Below are positions 10,474 to 23,452 of a stretch of DNA of 64,000 nucleotides, piece after piece. Every line of letters begins with the position of its first letter. The stretch's first letter is position 1. A model generated the notes under the pieces. That model was not told the origin of the DNA. It did not search any database and saw only the letters and a list, made by a program, of their open reading frames with translations. Position numbers and translations under genes: made by a program. Origin of the DNA: Sporobolomyces roseus (lineage: Eukaryota > Basidiomycota > Microbotryomycetes > Sporidiobolales > Sporidiobolaceae). The DNA lies in NCBI GenBank assembly GCA_016617785.1, contig JADILM010000009.1, positions 620,001-684,000 on the forward strand, given 5' to 3'.

Positions 10474-11718
10474 ATGTCCAATATCCTCTCTCTATTGACC
10501 GTAGCAGGTCTAGCAGCTTCCGCCGTTGCCTTTACCCCTGCTCTCACTTCGACCAGCTCTGAAAAGAATTCAACGTTCCTGTCTGGATGGATCACGGATG
10601 AAGGAAGGGGTACACTAAAGTGAGTATCTCCAAGCTGTCTAATGAGGCCGATGAAGTGCTGATTGACCTTGTTGAGAATCAACAGTCAGGGAGTTACCCT
10701 CCTTTCGAATGGAACCGATACTCAAATCAACAGTACATACTACGTGAGTCAGCCGCTCTAGTTCAGCAGGAGTAGTCAGCTGAGAGAGACGAACCGTATT
10801 CACAGGGCGTCGTCGTCTACTTCAACGAAACTCTCGCAACAAACCAAACACGTTCCCCTATTCCCTTCATCGCGTTCGTTTCGTGTGACTCGAACCCTTC
10901 GACTCAAGCGACTCTCACCCTTCCCTTCGACTCGAACGGGACCATCGCTTCGAACTCGACTCTCACAAATTCGACCATGACGGGCAATTCGACGGATTTA
11001 ACAAATTCAACGATTTCTGGAGTGAATGGGACGATGGGGATGAACTCGTCGATGGAAGATGGAAACTCGACGTATATGTCGAATGTGTTTGATTTGGCGG
11101 CGCAAATGGGCGCTTCGAGTGTCTTCTTGTATTCCGAACAAGCCGAGGTACGTTTCGTCGAAAACACTCTCGATTCTTCGGTGATGCTGATCTCGCGATA
11201 CTCTCTACAGTCTTGTCAACTCAACTACACCGCAGATGCCGCTTTCAATCACTCTATCCCAATCTTCACCTCTCCTACTCTCGAGATTTCTAACCAAATT
11301 CGCACCTCTCAATTCGAGTGAGTTCCCTTGATCCGACCCCTCCCTGTGACGGCGCTGACTGGTAGAAATTCTACACAGTAACATCAACCCTGAACATCGC
11401 TATTTCAACTCGACGTTGATCTCAGCTGCTGCCGCGAACCTCACTTCGACTATTCAATCCGGAGGCAGCAACGGGATCCCTACTCAGTTCCTCATCGGAC
11501 GACTCACCGCCAGCTTCAATCAGAGTGACTCGAACTCTGGAGTTGTCGCAACTATTGGTCGGGCACCATCTTCGACGAGAACTGCAGAAGGAAACTCACA
11601 ACCTACGAACCCTTCAACGGGAGGACCTTCGAGTGGAGCTGTCCGAACATCGGTGGGAGGAGTCGCTGCCTTGATGACTACTCTCCTCGCTGCTGGTATC
11701 GTTGTCATTGCTGTCTAA
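10474..11718 (+). CDS. Secreted, N-glycosylated, probably GPI-anchored surface protein of unknown function
   Basis: Five exons splice in phase to 330 residues. The N-terminus MSNILSLLTVAGLAASAVA is a clear signal peptide. The mature part carries many Asn-X-Ser/Thr sequons, especially a stretch around residues 115-155 rich in NGT, NST and NSS. It ends in a Ser/Thr/Pro/Gly-rich stalk (SSTRTAEGNSQPTNPSTGGP) and a C-terminal hydrophobic tail (GGVAALMTTLLAAGIVVIAV) with no charged residues after it, as expected for GPI addition. The segment GVVVYFNETLAT...PFIAFVSCDS and MGASSVFLYSEQAESCQL loosely resembles a protease-associated (PA) domain, but I cannot prove that. It is probably a cell-surface or wall glycoprotein; I recognise no enzyme motif. 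Confidence 0.8.
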
Positions 11719-13577
11719 GCGACTCAACTTCTATATTCTATTACTCTATTTAGACATTTCCCTTAATTCTCTCTCCTCTCTCTTTTATGTTCATATAACT
11801 CCTGCCCCCCTTGATACCGCTGTGAAAGGACACTTCCCGCTCTCTTGTCTCTCGCCTTCGGTCTCTGAGCTGCTTGACTTCCCTTGACAGCTCGCCCTTG
11901 GGTCCTGCGTCGAATTTCTTTGGAAACCCGGCGCATTTCGTTAGTCTCAATTTCTTCAATAGCTCGTACATAGTGAGCCAGTCCCATCTATTCTTGAAGT
12001 CGCCGTTTGACAAGCATGCTAACGAAGTAGTCTTAATTGGCAGTCTTGTCTCTCTTTCCTTTCGCTTCCGAGCAGCAGTCTCAGACTCCTTGAAGCTTGA
12101 ACCTCCACTCCGTCGACGGACACTCTCTGAGCTCTTCGTAAGGTGGGAATTTGTCCGAACTTTCTCTTCGCGGAACCCCTTGTCGAACGACGAAACTTCA
12201 AGGCTCTTCGGAAAACCCTCGTTGGCATCGCAAAGGTTAATCGTAACATTTCATTGAGTGGTAAAGGTAAGCGTTTCAACGGTTTTTTCTCGCAACGGAA
12301 AGCTTCTTGACTAATTATTCTAAAGATCGAGGAGACTCCAGTGCGGGCGGGAGCCCTGAGAACTCGGACAACGACGGGATACAGTAGACCGAATAGGGGA
12401 GAAGATCTCATCGTACTGAAGACGACAGAGAGTACGTTCGGCCAGCGCAGTGAAGTGGAAACTGACAAAAGACGTTTTTCTTTTTTGTTATCCCTTTGCC
12501 GTGACAGAAGTGTTCGATTCAAGCTGGCAGCTTCCTCGCTCAACTCGTACGGAGGGTTAATCAAGATGCAGGACTTCGTGGATAATGCCGCTTTGAGCTT
12601 GACAAAGGAAGGGTTTATGCAAGAGCTGCCCCTCTCCCTCCCAGTTCTCTACTGCCGTCCATCGACCTCGACTCTCACAGGCTCGCTCTCAAACTTTGGG
12701 TAAAAAGTTCAAGATTGCACTCAGGCACAGGAAAAGGTTAACTGACGCTTGTTTCGAGCTAACATAATGAATTCGATCGATTGCCATGCGACGACGTAGC
12801 GTGTCCGGAACAAGCTTGAAGAGACAACTTTTTTTCCTTCTTCGAGAAGAAGGGGGGAACGGGTTTCGACTCCTTCGCAGGTACACGACGCAAGATACAA
12901 GCCTGTCTCTCGTTCCGAGTCCCTCTGACGATAAAAGCTGCCCTAGGGGAGTTCCAGTAGCCAGTAGCGTGACTTCGAAGGTCGCAGATCTTGAACTTGC
13001 GAACAAGCGTGTGTTCCATCGTAACTTCCTTTTTCGATGATTTGCACCGCTCCTCGTTTGAGGCATCTTCTCGTGCCTCGACATCTTGAACGAATGCCCT
13101 TGATTCGATTGCGTCAAATTTCATATAGCTCCTCACTCCGAAGGATCGACCTGAAGGCCTGACGGCGAACTCGACAAACTCGGCAGAATCACGAACTTCG
13201 GTCCTCCACGAAAGGGAAAAAAGCTCGACTTGCTTCTCTCTCCTCTCTCTCCTTCCTCATTTCTTCTGCTCTTTCATTCTCGACGTCCCTCGCTAAGCAC
13301 TCTACCAATACACTCCGCTAGCTCCCCCCGACCTACAGCTGGAAACCGTGCACGATCGTTCCTCCTTTCCTCTCTCATTCGATTCCCCTTCACTCCTCTT
13401 TCCGCCCCTTGAATCGCTAGTTCCGCCTACGGAAACCTCCACTCGAGTGACAGGAGACAAGTCAACGACGTCCGTATAGCCCTACCCGCCCATTGAACTT
13501 TCCCTTCTCTCTCACTCAACTCTCTCTCTCTCTCTCTCTCCGTTTCCGGCTTCGACTCTCCCGCCCAGTTCTCAACA
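11719..13577. other. Long intergenic region upstream of the FAM72 homolog
   Basis: About 1.86 kb without a supportable gene. A 181-codon minus-strand frame at 12019-12564 lacks family features and splice logic. The last 350 bases (13220-13570) are strongly pyrimidine-rich and include a (TC)n run near 13520-13540, probably the core promoter and leader of the next gene. Confidence 0.5.
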
Positions 13578-14800
13578 ATGCGTGACCCTCGCCTTCCTTC
13601 TTCGACAAACTCTCCCAATGTCGGCTCCACGTCTGACCGTCGTCCCGACTCCCTTCATCTCGATCCTCGAACAATGCAATGGTCCTCCTCTCCTTCGACT
13701 TCTCGCGGCTCGCAACCAATAATGAATTCTCCTGCGCACCACCTTCAACCACAGCAACCTCACCAAGATTATGCTTCGACCTCACGAGGTCAGTTTATGG
13801 AGCCACGGTACTCTCAGAACCTGCAGGATCAACGCTCTTCTCTCCAGTACCGGCCGTCTCAACAACCTTCGCATTCCTCCTCTTCCTCCTCTTCCTCCTC
13901 TCCTCCTCACTACTACTCCCTCTCTCCACCTGAATCGATTCCTCGGTCAGCACCTCCTCCAGCTCCAGTCCATCGAGTCTATGTTCTCAATTGTGCGACT
14001 TGCGACACTTTCTTGACGAATCGAGGGATGCGAGTGAGTCGTCTTTATTTCTCTTGATGAAAGGGATGAATCAAGGAGCTGACACTGTCCATCTTTGTCC
14101 TTCAGGCGGTTCTACTCCTCAAGCCTCACATCGTTCTGTTCTCGACGGATGCCGCTCCTTGCAACGCGGAAACCTCATGGCCAGACGAAACTATCGAAGA
14201 GGAGCATGTCGAACGAACATGCGATTGCCTGACGTCTTCAATCGCTTGTCATGGATGTGGTAGAATAGTAGGATGTGAGTTTCTCCAGCGCCGTCGTTTC
14301 TAGCGAAAGAATGAAAAGCTGACTCTTGATCGTTCTTCGTCTTTCTGCTAGACCACATCGTTGCGCCATGTACCAAGTGTACAGACTCGGTGCAGAAACA
14401 TCAACGATCCGCGAATCACCATCGATTCGTTTTCCACCACAACGAGGTTTCGTCGAAAGAGCGAACTTATTACCCCGGCGAACGAGGCGTTCACAATCCG
14501 GTGATCGTCTCTATGGCTCAACCACGATCGAGGAATCCTTCTCCAGCTCCTGTACCCGTCGCCACTCGTCGACGAGTCTCGATATACGATGTTGAAAAGG
14601 ATCTTCTGGATTCCCGACTCGCTCCTCCAGTCTCCCCTCCTCGGCGTCAATCTCCTCCCCCTCCTCAACCTCCGACGGTCACTCTACTCAAAGCCGGAGA
14701 CGTCCTGTACTGGCATCACCTCGTGTCGGGAGGCGAAAGGTGCAAACCGACAGACCCTCGAACTCGAGAACCGATTTGGACTCAATCTCTCGGTCGCTAA
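13578..14800 (+). CDS. FAM72: FAM72 family protein
   Basis: Three exons splice in phase to 357 residues. The conserved core at about 133-225 matches the FAM72 pattern. It has NCATCDTFLTNRGMRAVLLL (C139, C142), then LFSTDAAP with a Cys, TCDCLTSSIACHGCGRIVGY (C191, C193, C200, C203) and HIVAPCTKC (C215, C218), followed by HHRFVFHHNEV. The CxxC and CxC pairs suggest zinc binding. Human FAM72A binds and antagonises the uracil-DNA glycosylase UNG2; I infer only homology, not that role. Unlike the about 149-residue animal proteins, this one has a 130-residue Ser/Gln/Pro-rich disordered N-terminal extension. It also has a C-terminal extension with RRRVSIYDVEKDLLDSRL and a final VTLLKAGDVLYWHHLVSGGE. 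The start ATG follows a CT-rich leader. Confidence 0.9.
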
Positions 14801-15329
14801 AGTGCCCCGCCCTACTTACCCTAATTTCTCCTCGATATACCCTTAATCTAATCGTCGTCACGTCCCCTTCTGTCAGCATGTCCAACTTCACGATTCTCCT
14901 CGCAAGGATTCGTTCTTTCGCAACTATGTTTTCGCACTTTCTCCTAGCTCTTGTTGCCCTCTAATCTTATTGTTACTACTTCCACTCGCATACACTGTTT
15001 ATCTCGTTCTATCTATCTTATACCTTTCTATTCTTATAGCTCTATCGCCTGTCTCTACCTTGTTGCTTTTTCGTTTTTCAACTTTCGCAATTTCTCAAGT
15101 CTGCTCGCTTTTCGCAATCAAAGTCTGTCATTATCGCCTCGTTCGCGCTTCATCCGTCTAATCATTCGTGAGCTACAGTACAATGCAGAGTTCGTCCGTA
15201 ACCATGTCCGAAAACTCCTCTTTGCGAAGAAGGGAACGAACCCCCTTCGAGTTCCTTCTTTTCACTCTCAAATCACTTCAGTACTCACTCTCAAGCTCAG
15301 CACACCTCACAAGACACTAGACAAGAGGG
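14801..15329 (+). other. Intergenic region upstream of the DOCK gene
   Basis: About 530 bases, T- and CT-rich. Probably the FAM72 3' UTR and the DOCK promoter. No gene seen. Confidence 0.45.
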
Positions 15330-18300
15330 ATGGCGGCCGTCACGGTCTCGAAAGGTCGTTGGAACGCCTCCCAATCGATCCTTTATGGAATAGCGAAAGG
15401 CAGTTTCAGTCCCCTCACAATAGAACGGACAGGGTTGGGAGAAGGGTCAGAAGAGGAAGAAGAGTTGGTGCACCCTCATCAGGTGAGCACACGTTCGCTG
15501 ATCAAGGATGAGAGGGGGGAAGAACTGCGTCAATCAACCCCTCCTTTGGAACATCGAATCTGGCCTTGAGAGCTCTGAGGAAGCCATGGGATAGGATAGA
15601 GCCTTTACACACTCCATTGGGCTAGCTGGATACGCGACTTGTTGGATCTCAATCGGGAATTCCGCCTTCTCTCGTCGATGAGATTTCGTTGACCTGCCTT
15701 CGCTATTCTTTCAATAGGTTCCGCTCGAAGTTGGTGACGAGGTTTATGTAGTCGAGGTCTTCCAGCCTCGAAGTCGACAAGCTTCCAAAACTTCAGCTAC
15801 CGACGCTGGAATTTGGTTTCGAGGTTACGTCGTTTCCACCTCTCTTCAACCTCAGATCTCCTCAAGCTTCGACGGTTCCTCATCTTCATTAATCCCGATA
15901 CCTCCCGAACAGCCACAAGTATCGTTCGGCGTCTTTCCAGCATCTCACGTTCACATTCGAGAACAGTTGGAAGATTTGGATGGGCGGATAGCGGAGGTCA
16001 CGAGTCAGGTGGATATGGCAGAAAGAGAGATGAAGAGACCGAGATCGAGAGGACCGTCGAGAAATGCCATGAATGGACGAATGGAACCGCTTCATGAGGA
16101 GGATGAGGAAGAAGACGAAGAGGAGGAGGATTCCGCTTCAACCCGACGAGTGTCCGTCACAATCGCGCCTCAAGGTTCGCCCTCAAAATCGAGGAACAGA
16201 GCATCGATAGGGTCTATCGCTTCGTTCGGGACTCCGTTCTCAGACCAGCAGATTCAACCTTCACGACTTTTCTCGCAACGACCAGCCTCCGAACTTATCG
16301 AATCACGACCGAATCCACCTCTGCCAAACCTCAAGTGCGGAGACGAGACGAGCTATGGAGCAGAGGAGCCCCTGATCGACGAGATAGCTTGCGCTTTACG
16401 AGAATGGGCCAGCCTCCTCAACACTCACTTCTATCAGCGCAACTACTCCCTATTCTCTTCAATACAGCAACACATTGACGCTCTACACTCTGGGAGACGA
16501 CGATTGTTGGCAAACAAGCTCAACTCGGAAGAGGTGGGATTACTGAAGAAGGATCTGGTTGATCGATTAGTTCAAGGGAACATCGAGCAAGGTCTCGATG
16601 TTATCGTGAGGCATCCATTGAGCGGTGTGCTATGTGATACAGGAGTGGAGGGCGAGAATAGATCACAAGGATGGCTTTCGCTTGTCAGACTATGTAAGTG
16701 CTTATTTTCGGTTTATTGCTGGTATCTGCTGACTCGTTACAGTGAATGCCGATAGATGCTACACAAGTTTCTCTCGCCTACAACTCACCGACACCGCCTT
16801 TCAACCTCTCTTCACCCCTTCCTTCCGCTTCACATCCTCTTCTCATCGACAAAACCGAATCATCTTCTCCTTTCTCAACCTCTCCTTCCTCATCTTCCGC
16901 TACTCGATTTCATCATGTCCTCGTCGAATTCAAGAGCCTCGCTGCAACTCTCGCATCCCCGGGAGAGCTCGTCGAACTCTACTTCTCACTATTCAATCAG
17001 TCAGACGCTAGATACGTAACAGAAGAGTTCTGCCTCATTCTCGATCACACTGGCGCACCCGATCGGCCCGAATCGCGTGCTCGCATGAAGACTCTCTTCC
17101 AGGATCTGAGTCAACACGACGTTCAGGATCAACTTTACCTCATCTGCCGAATCGTCAAGAATGGAGGAGGAATCAAGGGTTCTTCGACGCTTCCGACTCA
17201 AACGCCGCCGATCAGCCAACGGAACACCTTCAGCTCTGCTTCTCCAGGTCCTCGGTCGGAGAATGCCTCGATTCCCGATGCCTCCTCTGTCGTTTCCAAA
17301 GGTGAACCGGAGAATCCGCAAGAAGACGATTCCCAAAAGGAGACGCTGGGGACGGACAGAAGCAGAAGAACGAGCTGTCGAAGACCCTTCGGATGTGCCG
17401 TACTCGAGATCAGTCAATTCAACCGAACAAGTCAGGAATTATCGGAAACCTCCTCAACCTCGCTCGTCGAACATCGAATGCCCATCTTTATTCCCATCAA
17501 CGAAGCATCGATTTCAACTTTACACGAGGACATCATCGCCAGTCGGATCAAGGAAATCGAGAAGAGTCCTCGTGCCGATCATCTCTCCGTCACCGTTCGC
17601 ATCCTTCACGGAGAAGCCTCTGAACTCGCTCGATCACTACCACAAAGCCTTTCAGACATCGTCATCACCAATCGACTTGGATTCCCCGATGTCGTCTTCC
17701 CTGACGATCGACGGAACGAGGTCTTCATCAAGCTTTGGTCTGGCGAATTCGGCAATACTGGATCATCGACCGGTACAACGAGGAGTCTCGCTCAACTCGC
17801 TTCGACTTCGAATGCGAAGAACGTCGAGATTACGGTCGAGCTACGAACACGGAACGGCAAGCCACTCGAGCGAGTACTATCGAGAGGATCGGGAGAAGCG
17901 AAAATTACTCAATTTACTTCGATGGTTTTCCGTTCAAACAACAATCCGAGTGAGTCCCTTACTCTCGCGCGATGTCTCGAATACTGCTGACAAACAGGTC
18001 GATTGATATAGCTTGGGGAGAATTGGTCAAAGTGGACGTTCCCCTTGAAGAAACGGAAAACTGCCATCTCTACTTCACCTTCCGCTCTCGCTCCTTATCG
18101 CCTACTCCGTCAACACAGTCTCCAGAATCACCTTTCGCTTTCGCCTACTTCCCTCTTTTCACCAGCTCCAGCCAATCTGCCTTTCAACCAGATGGTTCCC
18201 ACAACCTCGTCCTCTATCGCTGGGATCGAAGCGTTTCAGTGCCCGGCTTCTACCTCCAAGGTCCAGCTATACAAGACCCGGATCTATCCTTCCCACCTTT

Positions 18301-21300
18301 ACCACCAGCAGTCTCTCATACCCTCATTCCCCTCCAAGATACCTTCATCATCCGTAGTTTCCTCGTCTCGACTTATCATACCCAAAACGAAACCCTACTC
18401 AAGCTCCTACGGTGGAAGACGGACCTCTCACAAGATCCAGCGCTCGCAAAAGAGATTCTTACTCAGTTGACGTGAGTTTCGCGGTCGAAAATCACTCCGT
18501 TGTACTGTTCACTGATCCCTCCGTCGTGAGCGCAGGTTCTGTTCCGAAGTCGAAGTCTGCAAGTTCCTGAGGTTAGTTTCCTTTCCCTGCTTCTTTCCTG
18601 TCGCTCTCGCTTATCCGAGGTTTCGCTCTCAGGGATATCTTCGACGCTCTTTTCGGGATCCTCACTTCCGAAGCAAACTCAAATGGACAACTAAGCGAGA
18701 CAGTCTTCCACGCCATCGTTACTATCCTCGGCTTCGTCTCAGATCGGAGGTTCACCAACTTCAAACCAGTTCTCGAGCTGTACATCGCGCAACATTTCGT
18801 CGAATCGACAGCAGGCTCCTACCTTCTACACTCTCTGCAGCGACTCCTCCGACAACTCGCCGATCCCGAGTCGGCTTCTCTTCTACGTTCGAGTATCAAG
18901 GTTTGGAGATGGCTCTTCAAATTCGTCGAAAGGTCATACAAGATGCAGAAGAGCGCCAGAGAAAAACCTTCGAACGACCTCGATTCTCCCTTCATCGACG
19001 ACATCTCTTCCATCTTATCTTCGCTCGGCTATGTCATGCGTACCAACTCTCCTTCCTCGATCATCGGAACTCAGACACTCGCTGTACAACACTTCGCTAG
19101 CATCCTCCCTACCCTCGCCCACTTCTTCGACTCGGAGACGCTAGCGGAGAGCGTAATCTCCTTCGTCGACTCGATTGGTACTCCTAAGGGCAAGATGATC
19201 ATTTGGCGACTTCTTCTCCTCAATCAAGTCATCACGAGTTCGACTTTCACTTCTCCCGCCAGTCGCTCTCTCCTCCTGCCCAACATCGTTCGATGGATCA
19301 AACCATCACTCGGCAAATTCGAGGAACATCTCCACTGCCAGCCGAAAGACCCTCAAACGACTCGAGACAACGCAAGAGTCAGTTGGATCGAAGGACTTCG
19401 ACTCTCGACCGGTGTTGTTGCCGCCATGCTCGACGTCGTCCAAGAAGCTCTCGTCGAACCAACTATCAACAAGAATCGTTCTCTCCTCGCCCAAGAGCAC
19501 GACAACCTCGAATACCTCTTGGGTCTTCTTCCCCGACTTCTCGACTCGTATCGGGAAATGCAGAATTTTGCCAATCTCGAAGCAGTCGAACGACAGCGCT
19601 CTCAAGCATCGGTTGCCTCGATTTCTCCTAACGTCTTCCCTTCGACCTACCCTCTTTCCCTCCTCTCCTACCCGGCTTCTCAAGCTCGTCGCCTCAATAC
19701 AGGATCGAACAAGACAGAGCATCAAGAGCAATCCGAAACTTGGCCATCGCTACAAGCAGGAGTCGGAGAAGTCGCAGCTATCTTCATCACCTTGATTCTC
19801 CTCTCACCTCGTAAAATCTTCGTCAATTGGCTCGAGTCAACCTTGGAGATCGAAGGAAAGGATACGTTCGCTCGACAACTAGGCCAATTGTTCCGAGTCG
19901 CTCAATCGATAGTCGAGGAGGAGGCGTTCCCTTCGGATTGGCTCAACATGACTGCTCTCGCTCATCGAGCTGTTATGCAACTCGCCGAATCAGTGGCCGA
20001 CATCCTCGTATCCGAATTCATACCTCCTCCGTCCTCCTCGTTCTCATTCAACACTGCTTTATGGAGAGATTTCTTCGGAATGCTGCTCAAACTCGTAGCG
20101 AGTCCTCAACTACTCATCGAGAACTTCTCACCGCAAAAGAGGTAAGCTCTTCCTCTCGTTCGTCTTGTAAGGAACTGCACTGATATTGCAAGCTCTTCCG
20201 TAGACGAGCCGTTTGGCGACTCACCGGCGACATTCGAGCCGAGGGCTCAAAGGTTCTCAAGAGGATGTGGAACGCTATCTCTGCGCCTCACGATCGCAAG
20301 CCTATCAGATACGGACTCTATCAGGTTCAGTTCGTGCCAAACTTCCTCGAGGACGTTCTGACCTTGTGCTTGTCACAACACGACGAGCTCCGACGAACTG
20401 GGATTGAGATGCTCTACTCGATGATACTCGGCGAGGTGAACCTCTCTTTTACTTCATTCACTCGACGACTAGCTGGACACTGACCTTGTTTTCAACGAGC
20501 AGTATCACCTCAACAGCCCACCTCAATTCATCGCCATCGAAAAGGAAGTCATCGATCGCTTCGACAGACTCTTCGGTGTCGACACGAAAGGCGACGAGCT
20601 ATCGCGAGCTTCATTCGTCGATCAGTTGCGACAGCTATTCGACGCAAGCGAAATCGAGGAGGATCTTCGAAATCAAGTCGACAACTTCCTCTCTTCTATC
20701 AACTCATTCCTCGATCTCCTTCTCGCAGTTCGGAGCTTGCCCGAGGGTGAAGAGGTACGTCAAACTTCTCTCAGTTATACTCCATAGAGCTGACATCTCG
20801 CTCAACTCGCAGTATCAAGAAGATCGGATCATTGCGACGCTCAAGCTCATGTCGGTTAGTATCCAGCTTCTTTTCGCCTGTCTTCGAGCCTGAACTGATC
20901 GGTGACGCTAATGTGCAGTTCATTCGAGGTATCGGTCGAAGCGAAATCTTCATTCGCTACGTTCAACGACTCGTCACTTGTGTGTTCCTTCTCTCGTTCG
21001 ACTTTCAAGCGGAATCCTAACAACCACTTCGATAGACCACGTCGCTCTCGGTAACGAGACTGAGGCTGGTTTGACCCTCAAGCTTCACGCTGATCTTCAC
21101 GGATGGGATCTTTCAAAGTTCGTCGAGGCTAGCCCTGATCTCGACCTCCCTCGACAGACAGAATTCGCCCGCAAGGAGTGAGTCGGACTGTTCCTTTCAG
21201 ATTCTTTGTTCATCCCAGCTGATTGAGCGTGTTCCGTCCAGGACGCTCTACATGCGGATTCTCGATCATTTGGGCCGAGGAAAAGCATGGGAGACTGCGC

Positions 21301-23158
21301 TCGCTTTCTCGAGAGAGCTTCAACACGAGTATGAGACGAACGCTTTCAACTATGCTCGACTAGCTGAACTCCTTAGTCTGCAAGCCGAGCTGTACGCTAG
21401 CATCGCTCAATCCGATCGTCAATTTGGGTAGGCCTCCTCCTTTTCTCAAGCTTTTCTCATCGAGCTGACGCTGTATTCGATTGTAGGAATTACTATCGCG
21501 TTGCTTTCTACGGGCAATGGCCAGCATCAGTCTCGAATAAGCAATTCGTTTATCGCGGTCAACCTCTCGAAACACTCGGTGGATTCATCGATCGAATGCT
21601 CAGCAAACATCCGAAGTAAGCTCTGATATCTCTCGTCAGTACGCGTGCTCGTACTGACGATGGTACGATGCACCTCACAGCTCTCACTACCTCGACTCGA
21701 ATTCTCTCCCGACGAAAGAAATCCAATTCAGCGAAAGTCAATACCTGCAGATCACGAGTATCACGCCAGAGCTCGATCGATCCTGTCCTATCTTCACCAA
21801 TCCGAATATCCCTCACTACGTCCGAACTTACTACGAGCGAAACGACATCAACACTTTCTCCTTCACTTCTCCTCTCGCTACAAACGATTCGAACGCAGAT
21901 GATGCTTCATCTAGTTGGACTGAGAAGACTGTATGTCCTTTCAGCTGTTCCCCATCTCAAATGCGCTGACCTTTCTTCGCTTCTCAGGTTCTTATTTGCG
22001 AGGAATCCTTCCCGACCATTCTTCGCCGCTCAGAGATCGTTGAGATCCGCTTGATCGAAATCAGTCCAATCGAGAACGCTCTGCAAGATGTCGAGACAAG
22101 CCGAGATGCACTGGCGAGTCTGTTACAACGCTACACAGCACTGAGCGAGAACGAGGAAGATCCTCGCACAATCGACAGGTGAGCTTTTTCTGTTGTTCCT
22201 GATCCCAGCAGAGTTCCTCTCGCTGATCCCGATCATCGCTCAACAGTAACGCCCTGTCCATGAATCTCAACGAAGCGGTCGATCCCCCTTCTGATCGAGG
22301 TGTTCCCCGTTACCGCCGAATCTTCCTCGATCCCGCTTTTGTCGCAACACTGCCGAGCTCTCAACTACCCATCATTCGTAAACTGGAGAGTGCGATCGGC
22401 GAACTCGTATGTTTCTTCGAAGCTTCTTCGTTTGCTCGACGAGAACTTCCGCTCATTGTCTCTCGCTTTTGTCTCGTCTCATCTCGAAAAACAGGTTGTC
22501 ACCCTCGCTCGCTGCCTCAAGCTTCACGCTCAGTTGTGTCCAGCCGAGATGCAACCTTTCCACGAGACTCTCGAGCGATGTGAGTGACCGTCTCTTGAGC
22601 CGATTGTCAGGAAGTTGAGCTGATTCAGATTCGATCGAAACTTTTTTGTTCGCAGTCTTTGAAAAATCCTTCTCGGAAGAAATCTCTCGTCTACCTCCAA
22701 ACACCTACGAGCCTGCGATCTTCGACGAATCTGCGGTCTCGACGACCGAGACCTCTCTCGATCTCCCTCGTGAATCGACTCAGAATGGACTACTGATCTC
22801 GACCCGTGATTCCTTCTCGCCTACACCAATCGATCGACATCGGCTAGGCTCGATCTCTGGAGCTTCAGTTAATGGTGGAGGGATCCGCCGCGCGAACTCA
22901 GTCCGTTCAGAGCGACCTCAAAGTCCGACGAAATCTCTCGTTTCGACTCGTTCGGCTCTCAACGGTTCAGGCAAAGAGAACGGAAGGTCTTCACTACTAT
23001 TCAAGTCTGCTCCAAACGGAGGAACCGAAGAACGATCGACCACACCGACGAGCAATGGAGGAGGAGGTGGGAAGAGAACGAGTATTTTTGGAAATTTCGG
23101 GAAGAAGAAGGGGTTGGGGAAGAGGAAGGGGTCAGTGAGTGTCCTCACAGAGGAGTAG
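15330..23158 (+). CDS. DCK1: DOCK-family guanine nucleotide exchange factor (SH3-DHR1-DHR2), Dock1-like/Dck1
   Basis: Exchange factor for Rac/Cdc42-type GTPases, working with ELMO-type partners at the plasma membrane. Eighteen exons splice in phase to 2186 residues, the usual DOCK size. A divergent SH3 (about 50-150) has VGDEVYVVE, IWFRGYVV and VSFGVFPASHVHI. An acidic stretch (EEDEEEDEEEEDS) follows. The C2-like DHR1 (about 615-915) has VEITVELRTRNGKPLERV, then FTSMVFRSNNNPTWGE and LYFTFRSRS. A long helical repeat region comes next. The DHR2 catalytic region (about 1580-2030) has KLHADLHGWDLS, LYMRILDHLGRGKAWETALA, then YYRVAFYGQ, FVYRGQPLE and PVPRYRRIF-like sequence. The tail is Ser- and Lys-rich (KKKGLGKRKGS), plausibly for lipid binding. 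The Pro-rich tail that recruits Crk in animals is not obvious. Yeast Dck1 is the closest functional comparison. Confidence 0.95.
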
Positions 23159-23452
23159 TAGATTGGAAGTGCTGTGTCGTATTCTTTCCCCCGTCGTTTG
23201 ATTCGTGCCGTCCCATATGTAGCATTTTCTCTAGCCTCGGTTTTTTTCGCTCTATATCCGTCTTTCAATCCTTATTGCTTTCGATTACCCACATCTGTCT
23301 ACTCTCTGTTTACGACCTCCTTCTTACTATTCTCCGTCGAGTACACCGCCTTTGTCTTGTAGACTCACTTCGCAAACCAAGCTCTTCGTGTCAATCTCCA
23401 ACAGCGTCGGTATAGAATGAGTCAGAGATTCATTTTGCGAATTGCTCGGCGT

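Noticed and set aside
12019..12564. 181-codon minus-strand open frame in the long intergenic region
   Set aside because: Arg/Ser/Leu-rich composition typical of chance frames, no domain, no splice sites, no plausible start context.
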